The notes beneath the pieces are model-generated. The model saw only the letters and a list, made by a program, of their open reading frames with translations, was not told the origin of the DNA and ran no database searches. A stretch of DNA of 10,246 nucleotides from Stereocaulon alpinum (taxonomy: Eukaryota; Ascomycota; Lecanoromycetes; Lecanorales; Stereocaulaceae): positions 1 through 10,246 of the forward strand of contig JAEUBA010000317.1 of NCBI GenBank assembly GCA_018257865.1. Reading direction: 5' to 3'. Every line of letters begins with the position of its first letter. Positions within the stretch are counted from its first letter, which is position 1. Both the position numbers and the translations under genes were made by a program. Shown in pieces: positions 8,690 to 10,246 of this stretch.

Positions 8690-9560
8690 CTATAAACGCC
8701 TAGTAATAGATTAAGAGATAAGAGTTAAATTAAAAGATATAGGAATACCTATATAACTTAGATTACTTTAGCGAATTAGGATTAAGATAGGTTACTAGTA
8801 GAGGCGTAAGATTAGATAGGTATAGTTTTAAGATAGTAAGATATTCTATATTATATAGAAATACTTAGCTAAAGGCGCTATTATAGACTTTAGGCTTATA
8901 TACCTCTAGGTATAATTTAATATATAGAATAAGATTAGTCGATTTAGAAAGTATATAGCGAAGATTTAAAAAGAAATAATATAAATACTAAAATATATTA
9001 TATTAAGACCTAACGTAATCTAGTCTATTAACGCGTATTATAAGCTAGAGTTCTTTAGCGTCTAAATCTACGCTATAATTAACGCGTATTCGCGTAAAAT
9101 TTTATAGATTTATATTAGAGTCTTAGCTTATATAATAGTTAGTATAGTAAAGTAATATTTAAACTATTTAGCGGAGGTAAAAACTATACCTAATATAATC
9201 TATTTTAACTAAGGGACGGAGACTATTCTTATTATAAATACTTACTAGTAGTTATATTATACGTAAGAGGACTATACTAAGAGACTAAGACCTTTTAAGA
9301 AGTATTAGATATTTAGAAAGAGTACTATAAATTAAAGGATTAAGGCTTAGTAGATATATCTATAGTCTTCTATACTATACCGCTAGGTACTCTTTTTTAA
9401 TATCGCGTAAGAAGAAGGATATTATTAATATAATAGGCTTTGTAATTAACTAGCTTACTACGCTATCTATATATACTTAATTGATTGATTTATACGCCTA
9501 TTCTAGTATCTATATATACTAATAAGGGTATTCTCTTATATTATTAGGAAATCTAGGGGG
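8690..9560 (+). pseudogene. Fungal DDE transposase with rve-like integrase core (broken)
   Basis: A single phase carries the conserved blocks of the fungal 'integrase core domain' transposase family without frameshift. LRPNVI*SINAYYKLEFF at about 9003-9053 matches 'WSIDGHxKL'. IINAYSRKIL*IY at about 9072-9113 matches 'IDAYSRxIxWIY'. YFN*GTE at about 9201-9221 matches '[SF]DxGTE'. KSTIN*RIKA** at 9318-9353 matches 'KSTxNQRIEAWW'. The catalytic acids would be D at 9030 (now AAC), D at 9207 (now AAC) and E at 9342 (now AAG), each one TpG-to-TpA change away. Weaker similarity extends left to about 8690 and right to about 9560 (YIIRKSR-like tail). It directly follows LTR B. Terminal repeats were not identified. 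A second, partly open phase over the same stretch is judged a shadow. Confidence 0.75.
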
Positions 9561-9599
9561 GTTAAAGGCCCTCTAGACGTAAAAGAAACCTTTCTAAAG

Positions 9600-10246
9600 T
9601 CGCCCCTTCTAGCTAAAAACTTTCGCTTATTAGCTTACTTATTATTCTGCTCCGCCTATCTAACCTTACTACTAGGCTTTATAATACTAGTAATAATAAT
9701 CTCTATTACCCTAATAGGCCCTATAATACTCTAGTAGCTCCGCCGCCTTTAGCTTCTACTTATACTTAGGCTTCTTTATCTTTAGGGTTTTTATTACTGG
9801 TTCTACTCTAATAGGGAGTTTAGACTAGGAGAGCTATTCCCTAGTAAGTTAATACTACGTTAGAAATCCTAACCTAACTAGCTATCTTATAGCTACTCTT
9901 ATACTAGTAACCTCAGCTAGTATAGTCCTAATATTATAAGTCTCTACCTTTTTAATAAGCTCCCTTTAAGTATCGCTAAGCTTTAGGTAGTATAGGAGAA
10001 TATACTTTATATCCTAATTCCTCTATCTATAACTATAGTAAGTATTACGGACCCTTAGTACCCTTATCTTATAAAGGAAGTAGTTAAACCTATTCTTCTT
10101 ACTTTAGAGTTAGACTACTATCGAGCTTTCTACCTTCCTAAGCTTTAGGTAGTAGTTATACCTTTCTCTAAATAATAGTTTATTCTATACGGGTATATAA
10201 GAGTACTTAGGGATAGTATCCTTATATACCTCCTACCGCTTAATCT
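9600..10246 (-). pseudogene. Tad1-like LINE reverse transcriptase, C-terminal end (broken, runs off right edge)
   Basis: On the minus strand, SSIVV*L*SKKNRFNYFLYKIRV (about 10128-10059) matches the block '[LV]xTGKIGLxxFLHxxRVP' near the C-terminus of fungal non-LTR ORF2 proteins. It is followed by YYSYR*RN*DIKYILLYYLK (about 10040-9978), corresponding to 'CxCGxGxQTxKHILLHCPx' with Cys and His codons turned to Tyr. LV*LGFLT*Y*LTRE-like sequence at about 9890-9840 matches the '[WV]xxxTGxLxQFxLA' tail. Left of that is a long Gln/Lys-rich extension without recognised similarity. The endonuclease, RT and RNase H domains would lie beyond the right edge. It is convergent with the DDE remnant. Confidence is moderate because the match rests on a short, mutated C-terminal region. 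Confidence 0.65.

Noticed and set aside
8820..9480. An alternative plus-strand phase over the DDE remnant, also readable through Gln-type stops
   Set aside because: It shows no family motifs, whereas the neighbouring phase carries SIDGH-, DAYSR-, GTE- and NQRIEAWW-type blocks in the right order.
9480..9492. TTGATTGATTTA as a LINE 3' simple repeat
   Set aside because: Only two short units, and it lies inside the DDE transposase reading frame.
1..10246. tRNA or rRNA genes and intact protein genes
   Set aside because: No cloverleaf, rRNA-like block or long open frame was seen on either strand; dense TAA/TAG codons break every frame.

Overview
The window reads as a transposon graveyard from a filamentous ascomycete (Pezizomycotina). 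TpA is extremely common, while CpA and TpG are nearly absent over most of the sequence and CpG is still frequent. This is the signature of repeat-induced point mutation (RIP: CpA to TpA on either strand). Every recognisable reading frame is broken by TAA/TAG where the family has Gln (CAA/CAG) or Trp (TGG), and His/Cys/Met codons have drifted to Tyr/Ile. No intact gene was found. All gene entries are pseudogenes, identified by reading through these stops. Species cannot be named from the sequence.

Layout. 1-1030: RIP-damaged DNA with a long, unrecognised minus-strand frame. About 1100-6910: an autonomous Helitron on the plus strand. Its RepHel protein is readable in order: N-terminal Gln/Arg-rich part, Helitron-like N domain, HUH Rep nuclease with the two-tyrosine motif, linker, and Pif1-like SF1 helicase. 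It is interrupted by an extra ~455 bp stretch (2526-2980), a 132-bp MITE-like insertion with a 5-bp target duplication (4490-4621), and a four-unit minisatellite (4881-4967). About 6915-8050: the 3' end of a Ty3/gypsy chromovirus (integrase C-terminal part, chromodomain, polypurine tract, LTR). 8051-8647: a second copy of the last part of the same element type, starting on the base after the first LTR. About 8690-9560: plus-strand remnant of a fungal DDE transposase with an rve-like integrase core. About 9600-10246: minus-strand C-terminal end of a Tad1-like LINE reverse transcriptase.

The elements are nested or stacked and share no operon or pathway. The visible biology is genome defence. 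RIP has destroyed catalytic residues one by one (both HUH histidines, the Walker A glycine, DDE acids), and uneven damage between pieces suggests an order of arrival. I see no convincing new biological system. The best leads are the lightly mutated MITE with strand-asymmetric RIP, the duplicated chromodomain-LTR module, and the unidentified minus-strand frame at the left edge.
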